Assembly: GCF_000744705.1 (NCBI RefSeq)
Contig: NZ_JQML01000001.1
Location: forward strand, 8,318,017-8,382,016
DNA: 64,000 nt
Source of the DNA: Streptacidiphilus albus JL83
Lineage (GTDB): Bacteria; Actinomycetota; Actinomycetes; Streptomycetales; Streptomycetaceae
Direction of reading: 5' to 3'
Shown: in pieces, positions 54,438-63,096 of the stretch
Position numbering within the stretch: position 1 is the stretch's first letter
How the letters are laid out: each line of letters starts with the position of its first letter
Made by a program: the position numbers and the translations under genes
Notes under the pieces: model-generated
Seen by the model: only the letters and a program-made list of their open reading frames with translations
Told to the model about the DNA's origin: nothing
Databases searched by the model: none

Positions 54438-54563
54438 GCGTTGGCCCTCTCGGCAGTGAGTGGGGGCGGGCGCACGCGGACCGTCGAGCGGTCCGGCGCT
54501 CGCACGCACGATCTTCCCACTAACTGCTACTGGGGGGTAGGGCTCGGCTCCGGCGTCGCCGTG

Positions 54564-54953
54564 TCACCGCTCACGTTGACTGTGGAGCCTTTCCAGGTCA
54601 CGCCGGTCGCGCTTGGTCGGGCGGCCGGCGCCGCGGTCGCGCAGCGCGACCGGGGCGACCTCCGCGCGGGAGGGCGGCGGAGGGCTGTTGTCGACGAAGC
54701 ACTCGGCGGCGACCGGGGCGCCGACGCGCTTGCGGATGATCCGGGAGACCACCACGATCCGCTCGTACCCGGACTCGCGGAGCCTGACCTCGTCCCCCAC
54801 CCGGAGCACATAGGCGGGTTTCACCCGTTCGCCGTTGACCCGCACATGGCCGCCCCGGCAGGCGGCGGCCGCCAGCGACCTGGTCTTGGTGAGCCGGACC
54901 GACCAGATCCAGCTGTCGACCCGGGCGGTCGTGGTCTCCTCGTCAGCTGCCAT
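54564..54953 (-). CDS. S4-domain RNA-binding protein, Hsp15-like
   Basis: The 129-residue protein has an S4 domain: RVDSWIWSVRLTKTRSLAAA, GGHVRVNGERVKPAYVLRVG and DEVRL. Hsp15 in Escherichia coli binds free 50S subunits with stuck nascent chains; the actinomycete homologues are assumed to act in the same way. The C-terminus is basic. ATG at 54953. It is divergent from the S53 peptidase gene. Confidence 0.85.
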   Translation of the reverse strand: MAADEETTTARVDSWIWSVRLTKTRSLAAAACRGGHVRVNGERVKPAYVLRVGDEVRLRESGYERIVVVSRIIRKRVGAPVAAECFVDNSPPPPSRAEVAPVALRDRGAGRPTKRDRRDLERLHSQRER

Positions 54954-55057
54954 GGGACGACCCTAACGCCCCATGCGGCGGCCGTTGCCCTGGCCGCCCG
55001 GGGCAAAGCCAGGTATATACATGACAAAGAATGGTCTAACGAACAGTCAAGCTTCCT

Positions 55058-55086
55058 ATATGCCACCCCAATTCAGGGTGGCATAT
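55058..55086. promoter_or_regulatory. Perfect 11-bp inverted repeat upstream of S53 peptidase
   Basis: ATATGCCACCC and GGGTGGCATAT pair across CAATTCA, centred about 60 bases before the peptidase ATG. The surrounding 70 bases are unusually A/T-rich. It could be an operator or a stem in the mRNA leader. The S4 gene is transcribed away from it, so it is not that gene's terminator. Confidence 0.6.
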
Positions 55087-55130
55087 GGGTGCACGTCGTC
55101 AGATCGACCCGGCCACAGTCAGGGGATCCC

Positions 55131-56519
55131 ATGCGACACACCGCTCGTGCAGGTCTCACCACGGCGGCGCTCGGCGCCGCCGTCGCGCTCACCGCCTCGG
55201 CCTTCGTGCCGGGAGCGGCCGCCACCGCCGCTGTCGCAGCCGCCGCCCGTCCGGCGGCCCTGCCACAGCCGGTCGCCGCCGCGATCGGGCACCGGATGAC
55301 GGCGGGACAGATTCCGGCGCCGCTCACCCTGGCCCAGTGCCAGGCCCAGTACCAGGCCTCCTGCTACGGCGCCGACCTGCTGGAGGACGCCTACAACGAG
55401 CATCCGCTGTTCCAGCACGGCATCACCGGGGCCGGCCGGACCATTGTGATCGTCGACTCCTTCGGCTCACCCACGATCCAGCACGACCTCGACGTCTACA
55501 GCAAGCAGTTCGGCATTCCCAGCACCAAGGTCGACGTGGAGCGCTGGGGCAACGTCCCGCCGTTCGACCCCACCAACACCGACATGACCGGCTGGGCCGA
55601 GGAGACCACCATCGACGTGGACATGGCCCACGCGATCGCCCCCGGCGCGCACATCGTGCTGGTGGAGACCGGGGTCTCGGAGGACGAGGGCACCAGCGGC
55701 TTCCCGGAGATGATGGCCGCCGAGGACTCACTGATCAAGCACGGCGTCGGCGACGTGATCTCGCAGAGCTTCGGTGCCACCGAGAACACCTTCCCCGGCT
55801 TCGACCAGGGCAACTTCTCCAGCCTGCTCAACCTGCGCTACGCCTTCCAGGACGCGTCCCAGCACGGCGTCACCGTGCTGGCGGCCTCGGGCGACAACGG
55901 CGCGACCGACTCCGAGAGCGACGGCTCCACCCTCTACCCCTACCCGGTGACCTCCTGGCCGCCGTCCGACCCGCTGGTCACCGCGGTCGGCGGGACCAGC
56001 GTCTACCTCAACGCCCAGGGGCAGCGGGTCAGCCCCGACACGGTCTGGGACGGCAACGGCGCCAGCGGCGGCGGGCTGTCCAAGGTCTTCTCGCGGCCGA
56101 ACTTCCAGAACGGCGTGAGCCAGGTCGTCGGCAACTCCCGCGGGGTCCCGGACATCAGCATGCTGGGCGACCCGCAGACCGGTGTCTGGACCTACAACAG
56201 CTTCGGACCGCAGGACGACGGCTGGGAACTGTGGGGCGGCACCAGCGTCGCCACCCCGCTCTTCTCCGGCGTCGTCGCCCTCGCCGACCAGGTCGCCGGA
56301 CACCGGCTCGGCGACCTCAACCCGGCGATCTACCGCCTCGGCGGGCTGATGCAGGCGGGGCTGCCGATCACCGGGATCCAGAACATCTTCGGCGGCAGCA
56401 ACACCTACGGCGGCGTCACCGGCTGGCCCGCGACCAAGGGCTACAACCTGGTGACCGGCTGGGGCACGGTCGACGTGTCCCGGTTCGCCCCGGCCCTGGC
56501 CCTGGCCGCCACCCGCTGA
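55131..56519 (+). CDS. Secreted S53 family peptidase (sedolisin)
   Basis: The 462-residue protein has a Sec signal (RAGLTTAALGAAVALTASAF, AXA-type cleavage) and a sedolisin catalytic domain: Glu158 and Asp162 in EETTIDVDMAHA, the oxyanion Asp255 in ASGDNG, and the nucleophile Ser372 in GGTSVATP. The C-terminal Ca-binding region (about residues 440-460) is present but changed. Sedolisins are acid serine proteases. This one lacks the large propeptide of many family members (only about 60 residues precede the mature core). ATG at 55131 has AGGGGA upstream. Confidence 0.9.
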   Translation: MRHTARAGLTTAALGAAVALTASAFVPGAAATAAVAAAARPAALPQPVAAAIGHRMTAGQIPAPLTLAQCQAQYQASCYGADLLEDAYNEHPLFQHGITGAGRTIVIVDSFGSPTIQHDLDVYSKQFGIPSTKVDVERWGNVPPFDPTNTDMTGWAEETTIDVDMAHAIAPGAHIVLVETGVSEDEGTSGFPEMMAAEDSLIKHGVGDVISQSFGATENTFPGFDQGNFSSLLNLRYAFQDASQHGVTVLAASGDNGATDSESDGSTLYPYPVTSWPPSDPLVTAVGGTSVYLNAQGQRVSPDTVWDGNGASGGGLSKVFSRPNFQNGVSQVVGNSRGVPDISMLGDPQTGVWTYNSFGPQDDGWELWGGTSVATPLFSGVVALADQVAGHRLGDLNPAIYRLGGLMQAGLPITGIQNIFGGSNTYGGVTGWPATKGYNLVTGWGTVDVSRFAPALALAATR

Positions 56520-56538
56520 GCGAGCGCCACCGCCCGAC

Positions 56539-56587
56539 CGACGACCCGCGCCCCGCACCGGAACCCGGTGCGGGGCGCGGGTCGTCG
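56539..56587 (+). terminator. Very strong 23-bp perfect hairpin
   Basis: The arms 56539-56561 and 56565-56587 are perfectly complementary over 23 bp with a 3-base AAC loop. The stem starts CGACGACCCGCG and its core is CCCCGCACCGG. It begins 20 bases after the peptidase stop and is the best terminator in the window. Confidence 0.85.
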
Positions 56588-56595
56588 CCGCGGCG

Positions 56596-56829
56596 GTGCA
56601 CTCTGGCAGCGCGGCCCGCCGGCCACTCGCAGGATGCGAACTCGAGCACGGCCCGTACGTCAGCGTCTCCGCCGGACAGCTGGTGATCAACCCGGCGATC
56701 CCCGAGAGACGACAGCACCGGGCCGACCTTGCGCGACTGCTCGACCGTCCCGGGGTCGATGACGACGGCACGCCGTGCCCCAACGCCCCGGCCCCTGACG
56801 GGGGCCTCCTGCGCCGTGCGCGCCCTTGA
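56596..56829 (+). CDS. Possible small orphan gene or remnant
   Basis: A GTG at 56596 opens a 77-codon frame with fairly strong G/C third positions. It reads CELEHGPYVSVSAGQLVINP then AIPERRQHRADLARLLDR, which looks like protein, but no ribosome binding site or family was recognised. It starts only 9 bases after the hairpin. It may be a fragment of a gene linked to the following regulator cluster. Confidence 0.25.
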   Translation: MHSGSAARRPLAGCELEHGPYVSVSAGQLVINPAIPERRQHRADLARLLDRPGVDDDGTPCPNAPAPDGGLLRRARP

Positions 56830-56894
56830 CGACCGTCATCCCCCGGGACGATGGTCGTAGAAGGTGGCGCAAGGCACCCACAAGAGGAGGCATC

Positions 56895-57143
56895 ATGCAG
56901 CTACGGTTCATCGGCAAGGATGAGAAGTCGGGCAACACGGGGTCACCCACGGTCCCGCTGCCCGGTAACGACTTCTGGCTGTTCGATGAGACGGCCCTGA
57001 TCGTGAACCACTTTGACGGGCAGGGGGATTGGGCATCTCCTGGAATGGAGCTGGACGATGACCCGGACGCCGTGAAGCTGTGCGCGTCGGCGTTCGAGCT
57101 GGTATGGGAACGCGCCGTCCCGCACGCTGATTTCACGGTCTGA
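56895..57143 (+). CDS. Small DUF6879-like protein
   Basis: The 82-residue protein starts MQLRFIGKDEKSGNTGSPTV and contains FWLFDETALIVNHFDGQGDW, which resembles the C-terminal part of DUF6879 proteins and short proteins found beside Scr1-type XRE regulators in actinomycetes. The AGAGGAGG ribosome binding site is excellent. The start of the next gene is 20 bases downstream, suggesting a unit. Its role is unknown; in such pairs it may modulate the regulator. Confidence 0.6.
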   Translation: MQLRFIGKDEKSGNTGSPTVPLPGNDFWLFDETALIVNHFDGQGDWASPGMELDDDPDAVKLCASAFELVWERAVPHADFTV

Positions 57144-57163
57144 GGGGTCCGGACAGCGCGACC

Positions 57164-58012
57164 ATGCCCGCTTCTCCGCTCTCCAGTGCCCAAGAGGCAC
57201 GTAAGGCCCTTGCCGACCGCTTGGGGGAGATCCGGAAGGACGCCGAGCTGACCGGCCTTGAGCTTGCTCGCCGCTGCGGTTGGAACCCTTCCAAGTCCTC
57301 TCGGATCGAGAACGCCCGTACACCGCCGTCGGATGCTGATATCCGGGTGTGGTGTGCGGCGTGTGGCGTGCCCGAGCGCGCCGCTGATCTGATCGCGGCG
57401 TCCCGGTCGGCTGATTCGATGTACACGGAGTGGCGTCGGCTGCATCGGTCCGGCATGCGCCGGAACCAAGAGGCCGACGTGCCGATCTATGAGCGGACCC
57501 GTTCGTTTCGGGTGTACTGCTCCAATGTGGTCCCTGGCGTGGTGCAGACGCACGCCTACGCCACTGCCCTGCTGGCGTTGATCACGGGGTTTCAGGGCAC
57601 CCCGGACGACTCGGCCGAGGCCGCCGCCGCTCGGGTGGACCGGGGGCAGGTGATCCGCGAATCGGACCGCCGTACGGCGCTGCTGGTCGAGGAGCAGGTG
57701 TTGTATCACCGCTACGGGGATGCGGCAGTGATGGCCGGACAGTTGGGCTACCTGCTTACCGTGATGGCGCTGCCGAACGTCTCCCTCGGCGTGGTGCCTC
57801 GGACGGCGCAGCGGCGGATGTGGGGGCTGGAGACGTTCACCGTGTTCGGGGACGAGTTGGTTCAGGTCGAGCCGCTGACGGCCCGTATCCACATCACCTC
57901 TCCTGGGGAGATCGAGACGTACACGCGGGCGTTCGCCGAGCTGTCCAAGACTGCGGTCTACGGATCGCGTGCGCGTGCACTGATCACGGCGGCGATCGAT
58001 GCTCTCGGGTGA
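57164..58012 (+). CDS. XRE-family regulator with DUF5753 (Scr1-like)
   Basis: The 282-residue protein has an N-terminal helix-turn-helix (EIRKDAELTGLELARRCGWN, then SKSSRIENARTPPSDADIRV) and a C-terminal DUF5753 ligand-like domain with ERTRSFRVYCSNVVPGVVQT and LLVEEQVLYHRYGD. Scr1-like regulators in Streptomyces control development or secondary metabolism, often with a small DUF397/DUF6879 partner. ATG at 57164. Placement just before the peptide-methyltransferase pair suggests it regulates that pair. Confidence 0.8.
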   Translation: MPASPLSSAQEARKALADRLGEIRKDAELTGLELARRCGWNPSKSSRIENARTPPSDADIRVWCAACGVPERAADLIAASRSADSMYTEWRRLHRSGMRRNQEADVPIYERTRSFRVYCSNVVPGVVQTHAYATALLALITGFQGTPDDSAEAAAARVDRGQVIRESDRRTALLVEEQVLYHRYGDAAVMAGQLGYLLTVMALPNVSLGVVPRTAQRRMWGLETFTVFGDELVQVEPLTARIHITSPGEIETYTRAFAELSKTAVYGSRARALITAAIDALG

Positions 58013-58098
58013 TCCTTTGCAATCCCCTGCAATCGGGTAGCGGCTGGTTCCTGACGGTCCCTAGCGTCTTGGCAGAGCGAGAGACGCGGGGAGGTCCC

Positions 58099-58317
58099 AT
58101 GTGGTTCTACACGGCGACGCCGCAGGAGTGCAGCGGGTGCGGTCGTACGGACGAGATGGTGCGGGCCACCACCCGGCGGTGCATGGGCTGCGACGGCATG
58201 GACATGGACTGGCTCCGGAGCCTGCGGGAGCCGCCCGGCCTGCCGCCCTCCGTCGAAGCCGTGGCCGTCGAGGCTGACGAACAGTGGGCAACGCTGCTCC
58301 GTCCGTCTGAGGTATGA
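58099..58317 (+). CDS. Small zinc-ribbon-like protein
   Basis: The 72-residue protein has Cys pairs CSGC (residues 11-14) and CMGC (28-31) that suit a zinc ribbon. The remainder is acidic with several Pro. ATG at 58099 follows GGGGAGG. Not assigned to a known family; it may be a partner or regulator of the downstream peptide pair, or unrelated. Confidence 0.6.
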   Translation: MWFYTATPQECSGCGRTDEMVRATTRRCMGCDGMDMDWLRSLREPPGLPPSVEAVAVEADEQWATLLRPSEV

Positions 58318-58411
58318 ACGTCGGCCTGTTCACCGCAGCCCCCACAGCTTCCCGTGCGGCGCTCGGCTGTCCGGGAACCCTGCACCATACGATCTGAAGG
58401 AGGTTCCGAGC

Positions 58412-58546
58412 ATGCTTGGCATTCTCTGCGACAGCGGCGACAGCGGCGGCGGCGACGGGCACCCCGGTACGCCGTGGACTCCGCCGGAGGAGCCTCCGTC
58501 CCCTGACGGCTCCACCCCGGACGGCGACGGAGAGCACCGCAAGTAA
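58412..58546 (+). CDS. Asp-Gly-rich precursor peptide (imiditide-like RiPP candidate)
   Basis: A 44-residue peptide starts MLGILC and continues DSGDSGGGDGHPG, TPWTPPEEPPSPDG, STPDGDGEHRK. It is rich in Asp-Gly and Asp-Ser pairs, the sites that most easily form aspartimide. It has an optimal AAGGAGG Shine-Dalgarno 8 bases before the ATG, much stronger than that of the next gene. Its TAA overlaps the methyltransferase ATG by one base (TAATG), so the two are translationally coupled. No cleavage motif or transporter is apparent. The family cannot be proved from sequence alone. Confidence 0.65.
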   Translation: MLGILCDSGDSGGGDGHPGTPWTPPEEPPSPDGSTPDGDGEHRK

Positions 58547-59730
58547 TGGCCGGTGCTCCGCAGCAGGAGGGCCGCACCAGCGCTGATCCGCTGGTGCGGG
58601 CCCTTCTCGAAGACGGTTCCATGTCGGCTGATTGGGCCGACTCCTTCGAGGCGGTACCGCGCCGCGAGTTCCTGCCGGGTGAGTTCTGGGCCTTCGACAT
58701 GAAGGCGGGCAGGAGCGTCTACGTCAGCCGGAACGACGAGCCGGACGTGTGGGAGCGGTACGCGGCGGCGACGAACTTCCCGCTGGTCACGCAGTGGGAC
58801 GACGGGGCTCACGCCGGCCGCGAGCCGGGCCGGGTGTCCACCAGTTCATCGTCCGAGCCGCGCGTCGTCGCCGGGTACCTGCGGGATGCCCGGATCAGCC
58901 CGCCCATGCGGGTGCTGCTGGTGGGTACCGGGACGGGCTGGGACACCGGGCTGCTGAGCTATCGGCTCGGCGGGGGCAACGTGTTCTCGGTCGAGGTGGA
59001 CGCGGCCGTGACCGCTGCGGCGCGAACGCGCCTTACCGCTCTGGGCCTGCATCCGACTGTGGTGTGCGGTGACGGCTCGCTCGGCTGCTCGGCCGGGGCG
59101 CCGTTCGATCGGGTGATCGTGACTGCGGGGGTGCGGCAGGTTGCTCCGGCACTGCTTGAGCAGACCAGGGAGGGCGGGTTGATCCTGTGCCCCTGGGGGA
59201 CGCACTACGACAACGGCGACGCGCTGCTCCGGCTCACGGTCGGCGCGGACGGGAGCGCGTCCGGTCGGTTCCTGCGGATGGTCGAGTTCATGAAGCTGCG
59301 CGATCAGCGCTTGGACTGGGACCGGTTCGGCGGGCACGTGAAGGAGTTCCCCGGCGACGCTGCCGTGTCGTCCACGGTGCTGACTCCCTCGGACCTGGGG
59401 GAGCGCTGGACCTCGGCCCGCTTCGTGACCGGTCTCGCGGTACCCGACTGCGCCCATGTCTGCAACAGGGCCGGCGGGCACACCCGGGTGTGGTTCTTCG
59501 GCCTGTCGGATCAGTCGTGGGCGTGTGCGGAGTTCCAGCCGGGCGAGCCGACCGGCACGGTCCACCAGTCCGGCCCCCGGCGGCTCTGGGACGAGGTGGA
59601 GCGGGCCCTGCGCTGGTGGGACGGCCAGGGCCGCCCGCTGCTGGACTCCTTCGGGCTCACGGTGACCCTCGACGGGGCACAGCGCCCCTGGCTGGGCCGA
59701 CCGGTCCGACCTCTGCCGTCGTTCGTCTGA
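58546..59730 (+). CDS. PIMT-like O-methyltransferase, RiPP-associated
   Basis: The 394-residue protein is a protein-L-isoaspartate O-methyltransferase homologue. The conserved TSSSSEP at about residues 99-105 and the SAM motif LLVGTGTGWDTGL at about 122-135 fit the family. A normal PIMT is about 215 residues; here a C-terminal extension of about 180 residues ends with ALRWWDGQGRPLLDSFGLTV, then LDGAQRPWLG. As I recall, a C-terminal motif of this kind marks methyltransferases that work on RiPP precursors (lasso, graspetide, lanthipeptide and imiditide). It would methylate an Asp in the peptide encoded directly upstream. No ATP-grasp, cyclase or lanthionine synthetase gene is near. Confidence 0.8.
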   Translation: MAGAPQQEGRTSADPLVRALLEDGSMSADWADSFEAVPRREFLPGEFWAFDMKAGRSVYVSRNDEPDVWERYAAATNFPLVTQWDDGAHAGREPGRVSTSSSSEPRVVAGYLRDARISPPMRVLLVGTGTGWDTGLLSYRLGGGNVFSVEVDAAVTAAARTRLTALGLHPTVVCGDGSLGCSAGAPFDRVIVTAGVRQVAPALLEQTREGGLILCPWGTHYDNGDALLRLTVGADGSASGRFLRMVEFMKLRDQRLDWDRFGGHVKEFPGDAAVSSTVLTPSDLGERWTSARFVTGLAVPDCAHVCNRAGGHTRVWFFGLSDQSWACAEFQPGEPTGTVHQSGPRRLWDEVERALRWWDGQGRPLLDSFGLTVTLDGAQRPWLGRPVRPLPSFV

Positions 59731-59796
59731 CAGCCCCGTGAGCGGCCCCGGCCCGTCGTGTCCCCACGGACGGGGCGGCGCCGGGGCACGGAGGAA

Positions 59797-59827
59797 CCCC
59801 CTGCGGCCTGTACGGGCTGTCAGGGGG
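59797..59827 (+). terminator. Hairpin after the methyltransferase gene
   Basis: CCCCCTG (59797-59803) and CAGGGGG (59821-59827) pair, with further GCC/GGC pairing inside, followed by CTTCTCC. It lies 66 bases after the stop and before the convergent SDR gene, so may end both units. Confidence 0.5.
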
Positions 59828-59899
59828 CTTCTCCGTCGTCCCCGGGCGGTCAGGCCCGGAGACAACGCACGTCAGGGGCCTTGGCCGAGGTCGTATCTC

Positions 59900-60661
59900 C
59901 TAGCAGAGCGGGCCGCCGGCCACGTAGACGACCTGGCCGGAGACGAAGCCCGCGCCCTCGCTGACGAAGTAGGACACGGTGTGGGCGATGTCCTCCGGGA
60001 CGCCGACCCGGCGGACCGGGATCTGGCTCGCGGCGGCCTCCTTGAACGCCTCGAACTCCATGCCGACCCGGGCCGCGGTGGCGGCGGTCATGTCGGTGGC
60101 GATGAAGCCCGGGGCGACGGCGTTGGCGGTGATGCCGAACTTGCCGAGCTCCTTGGCCAGGGTCTTGGTGAAGCCCTGGAGACCGGCCTTGGCGGCCGCG
60201 TAGTTGGCCTGGCCCCGGTTGCCCAGCGCGGAGGAGGAGGACAGGTTGACGATGCGTCCGTAGCCGGCGTCCACCATGTGCTTCTGCACCGCCCGGGACA
60301 TCAGGAACGCGCCCTTGAGGTGGACGCCCATGACCGTGTCCCAGTCCAGCTCGGACATCTTGAACAGCAGGTTGTCGCGCAGCACGCCGGCGTTGTTGAC
60401 CAGCACGGTGGGCGCGCCCAGCTCGGCGGCGACCCGCTCGACGGCGGCGGTGACCTGCTCGGCGTCGCTGACGTCGGCGCCGATCGCCAGGGCCCGGCCG
60501 CCGGCGGCGGTGATCTTCTCGACGGTGTCCTTGCCCGCCGACTCCTCCAGGTCGACCACGGCGACGGCGAAGCCGTCGGCGGCGAGGCGGATCGCGGTCG
60601 CGGCGCCGATGCCGCGGGCCGCGCCGGTGACGATGGCGACGCGGGGGGTCTGCTCAGTCAT
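59900..60661 (-). CDS. SDR family oxidoreductase (FabG/HSD-like)
   Basis: The 253-residue protein has TGAARGIG, NNAGVLRDNLL, and the catalytic YAAAK, and ends near FVSGQVVYVAGGP. It resembles 3-oxoacyl-ACP/CoA reductases of beta-oxidation. It sits downstream of an acyl-CoA dehydrogenase and an APH-like phosphotransferase gene on the same strand. ATG at 60661. A different SDR, with a similar role, lies at 51252-52016. Confidence 0.87.
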   Translation of the reverse strand: MTEQTPRVAIVTGAARGIGAATAIRLAADGFAVAVVDLEESAGKDTVEKITAAGGRALAIGADVSDAEQVTAAVERVAAELGAPTVLVNNAGVLRDNLLFKMSELDWDTVMGVHLKGAFLMSRAVQKHMVDAGYGRIVNLSSSSALGNRGQANYAAAKAGLQGFTKTLAKELGKFGITANAVAPGFIATDMTAATAARVGMEFEAFKEAAASQIPVRRVGVPEDIAHTVSYFVSEGAGFVSGQVVYVAGGPLC

Positions 60662-60723
60662 GACTGTGTTGGTTCCTTCGCTTGAGGGAGCGTGAGGGGC
60701 GTGAAACTGGTAGCGAGCGTAGA

Positions 60724-61947
60724 TCAGCGGTGCTGCGTCAGGTAGGGCTTGAGTTCGCGGTGGGCCAGTGAGCGGCGGTGGACCTCGTCCGGGCCGTCGG
60801 CGAAGCGCAGCGTCCGGGCGCTGGCCCAGAGCTGGGCCAGCGGGAAGTCCTGGGAGACTCCGCCGCCGCCGTGGGTCTGGATCGCCTTGTCCAGGATCCA
60901 CTCCACCGTCGCCGGGGTCGCGATCTTGATGGCCTGGATCTCGGTGTGCGCGCCCTTGTTGCCGACGGTGTCCATCAGCCAGGCGGTCTTCAGCACCAGC
61001 AGCCGCAGCTGCTCGATCCGCACCCGGGACTCGGCGATCCACTCCTGGACCACGCCCTGCTCGGCCAGCGGCTTGCCGAAGGCGGTGCGCGCCACGGCGC
61101 GCCGGCACATCAGCTCGACGCCGCGCTCGGCCATGCCGATCAGCCGCATGCAGTGGTGGATCCGGCCGGGCCCGAGCCGCGCCTGGGCGATGGCGAAGCC
61201 CTCGCCCGCGCCGGCGATCAGGTTCTCGGCCGGCACCCGGACGTCCTCGAAGAGGACCTCGGCGTGGCCGCCGTGGGCGCCGTCGGTGTAGCCGAAGACG
61301 TGCATCCCGCGCAGCACGGTGACGCCGGGGGTGTCCCGGGGGACCAGGATCATGCTCTGCCGGCGGTGCTTGGGCGCGTCCGGGTCGGTCCGGCCCATGA
61401 CGATGAGGATCTCGCAGTCCGGGCTCATCGCGCCGGAGGACCACCACTTGCGCCCGTTGATCACGTAGTGGTCGCCGTCGCGCTCGATCCGGGTGGCGAT
61501 GTTGGCCGCGTCGGAGGAGGCCACCTCGGGCTCGGTCATGCAGAACGCGGAGCGGATCTCGCCCGCCAGCAGCGGGGTCAGCCAGCGCCGCTGCTGCTCG
61601 GGGGTGCCGAACTCGGCCAGCACCTCCATGTTGCCGGTGTCCGGGGCGGCGCAGTTCAGCGCCTCCGGGGCGAGGAAGGGGCTGCGCCCGGTGATCTCGG
61701 CCAGCGGGGCGTACTGGAGGTTGGTCAGCCCGGCGCCGTGCTCCTGATTGGGCAGGAACAGGTTCCACAGCCCGCGCCGCTTGGCCTCGGCCTTCAGCTC
61801 CGCCATGACCGGCGGGCGGGCCCACTCGTCCTTCGCCGTCGCGTGCTGCTCGGCGGCGACCGCCTCGGCGGGGTAGATGACCTCGTCCATGAAGGCGAGC
61901 AGCTGCTGCTGCAGCTCACGGGTGCGGTCGTCGTACAGGAAGTCCAT
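60724..61947 (-). CDS. Acyl-CoA dehydrogenase
   Basis: The 407-residue ACAD has [20 protein letters not shown] (FAD motif), [20 protein letters not shown], and the C-terminal [20 protein letters not shown]. The start [14 protein letters not shown] is typical for the ACAD11-like group that acts with APH-family kinases. ATG at 61947 overlaps the upstream phosphotransferase stop by one base (TGATG), indicating coupling. Confidence 0.88.
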   Translation of the reverse strand: MDFLYDDRTRELQQQLLAFMDEVIYPAEAVAAEQHATAKDEWARPPVMAELKAEAKRRGLWNLFLPNQEHGAGLTNLQYAPLAEITGRSPFLAPEALNCAAPDTGNMEVLAEFGTPEQQRRWLTPLLAGEIRSAFCMTEPEVASSDAANIATRIERDGDHYVINGRKWWSSGAMSPDCEILIVMGRTDPDAPKHRRQSMILVPRDTPGVTVLRGMHVFGYTDGAHGGHAEVLFEDVRVPAENLIAGAGEGFAIAQARLGPGRIHHCMRLIGMAERGVELMCRRAVARTAFGKPLAEQGVVQEWIAESRVRIEQLRLLVLKTAWLMDTVGNKGAHTEIQAIKIATPATVEWILDKAIQTHGGGGVSQDFPLAQLWASARTLRFADGPDEVHRRSLAHRELKPYLTQHR

Positions 61948-63014
61948 CAGCGGGTTCCTTCCAGGGTGAGCAGGGTGTCCAGGGAGGAGGCGACCAGCAG
62001 CGGGACCATGGCGCCGAGGTGGGAGAAGCCCTCGCCGACGGTCTTGCCCTGGGTGTAGCGGAAGTGGATGCCCTCGGCGATCACCGCGAGCTTGTAGCCG
62101 GCGAAGGCCGTGTACCAGGGGAGCGGGGCGAGGTCGAGGCCGGTGCGGGCGGCGTAGTGCTCCGCCAGTTCGTCCATCCCGGGGAAGCCGGCCTCGCGGC
62201 CGACCGCCTGGGCGACCGGGTTGCCCGGAATGTCGGCCGCGATCTCCCAGTAGACCTTGAGCAGGCCGAGGTCGGCGAGCGGGTCGCCGAGCGTCGCCAT
62301 CTCCCAGTCCAGCACGGCGGCGACGCTGTCGTCCGCCGCGATGATCGCGTTGTCGAGCCGGTAGTCGCCGTGGACCACCGTGTCGCGCTGGGTCGTCGGC
62401 TGGTGCACCGCGAGCCGCCGCTGGAGCTCGTCCATCCCGGCGATCTCGCGGCTGCGGGAGGCGTCGAACTGCTTGAACCAGCGGGTGACCTGGCGCTGGA
62501 GGTAGCCGTCGGGGCGGCCGAAGTCACCCAGGCCGACCGCGCCGGGGTCGACCCCGTGCAGCTCGGCCAGCACGTCGACCAGCCGGAAGGAGATCGCCCT
62601 GGCCCGCTCGCGGCCGAGTCCGGCGGAGTCCGCGGCGCTGCGGTAGACGGTGCCGCGGACCTCGTCCATCACGTAGAACGGCGCGCCCAGCACCTCCGCG
62701 TCGGTGCAGAGCAGCTGCGTCCCCGGGACCGGGACGGCGGTGCCGGCCAGCGCGGAGATCACCCGGTACTCGCGGGACATGTCGTGCGCCGTGGCCAGCA
62801 CATGGCCCAGCGGCGGACGGCGCAGCACCCAGTGGTGGGTGTCGTCGTGCAGCCGGTAGGTCAGGTTCGACTTGCCGCCGGAGATCAGCTCGGCCGCCAG
62901 CGGTCCCACGGCCAGGCCGGGGTGGGCCAGGTCGAGGTACTCCCGCAGCCGGTCCAGGTCCAGCCCGGGCGGATGGGGTGCACCGGACGGCTGTGACCCG
63001 GCTTGCTGGGACAT
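61947..63014 (-). CDS. APH-like phosphotransferase family protein (ACAD10/11-associated)
   Basis: The 355-residue protein belongs to the aminoglycoside phosphotransferase/choline kinase-like fold: [20 protein letters not shown], catalytic loop [13 protein letters not shown] and metal motif [17 protein letters not shown]. Homologues fused or next to ACAD10/11 phosphorylate 4-hydroxyacyl-CoA, preparing it for dehydration. Its coupling with the ACAD gene supports that role. ATG at 63014 has AGGAGG upstream. Confidence 0.87.
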   Translation of the reverse strand: MSQQAGSQPSGAPHPPGLDLDRLREYLDLAHPGLAVGPLAAELISGGKSNLTYRLHDDTHHWVLRRPPLGHVLATAHDMSREYRVISALAGTAVPVPGTQLLCTDAEVLGAPFYVMDEVRGTVYRSAADSAGLGRERARAISFRLVDVLAELHGVDPGAVGLGDFGRPDGYLQRQVTRWFKQFDASRSREIAGMDELQRRLAVHQPTTQRDTVVHGDYRLDNAIIAADDSVAAVLDWEMATLGDPLADLGLLKVYWEIAADIPGNPVAQAVGREAGFPGMDELAEHYAARTGLDLAPLPWYTAFAGYKLAVIAEGIHFRYTQGKTVGEGFSHLGAMVPLLVASSLDTLLTLEGTR

Positions 63015-63096
63015 GCAGACCTCCTGGCTCTGGGTACGGCGGAACGGCGGATGCGGCAGACTCGGGAGCGAGCATGGCGCGGGGTCGTCATCGTCA

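Noticed and set aside
53154-55130. A long N-terminal extension of the S53 peptidase frame (1121 codons in total)
   Set aside because: It runs antisense through the acyl-CoA dehydrogenase and S4 genes, and the true start at 55131 has a ribosome binding site and a signal peptide.
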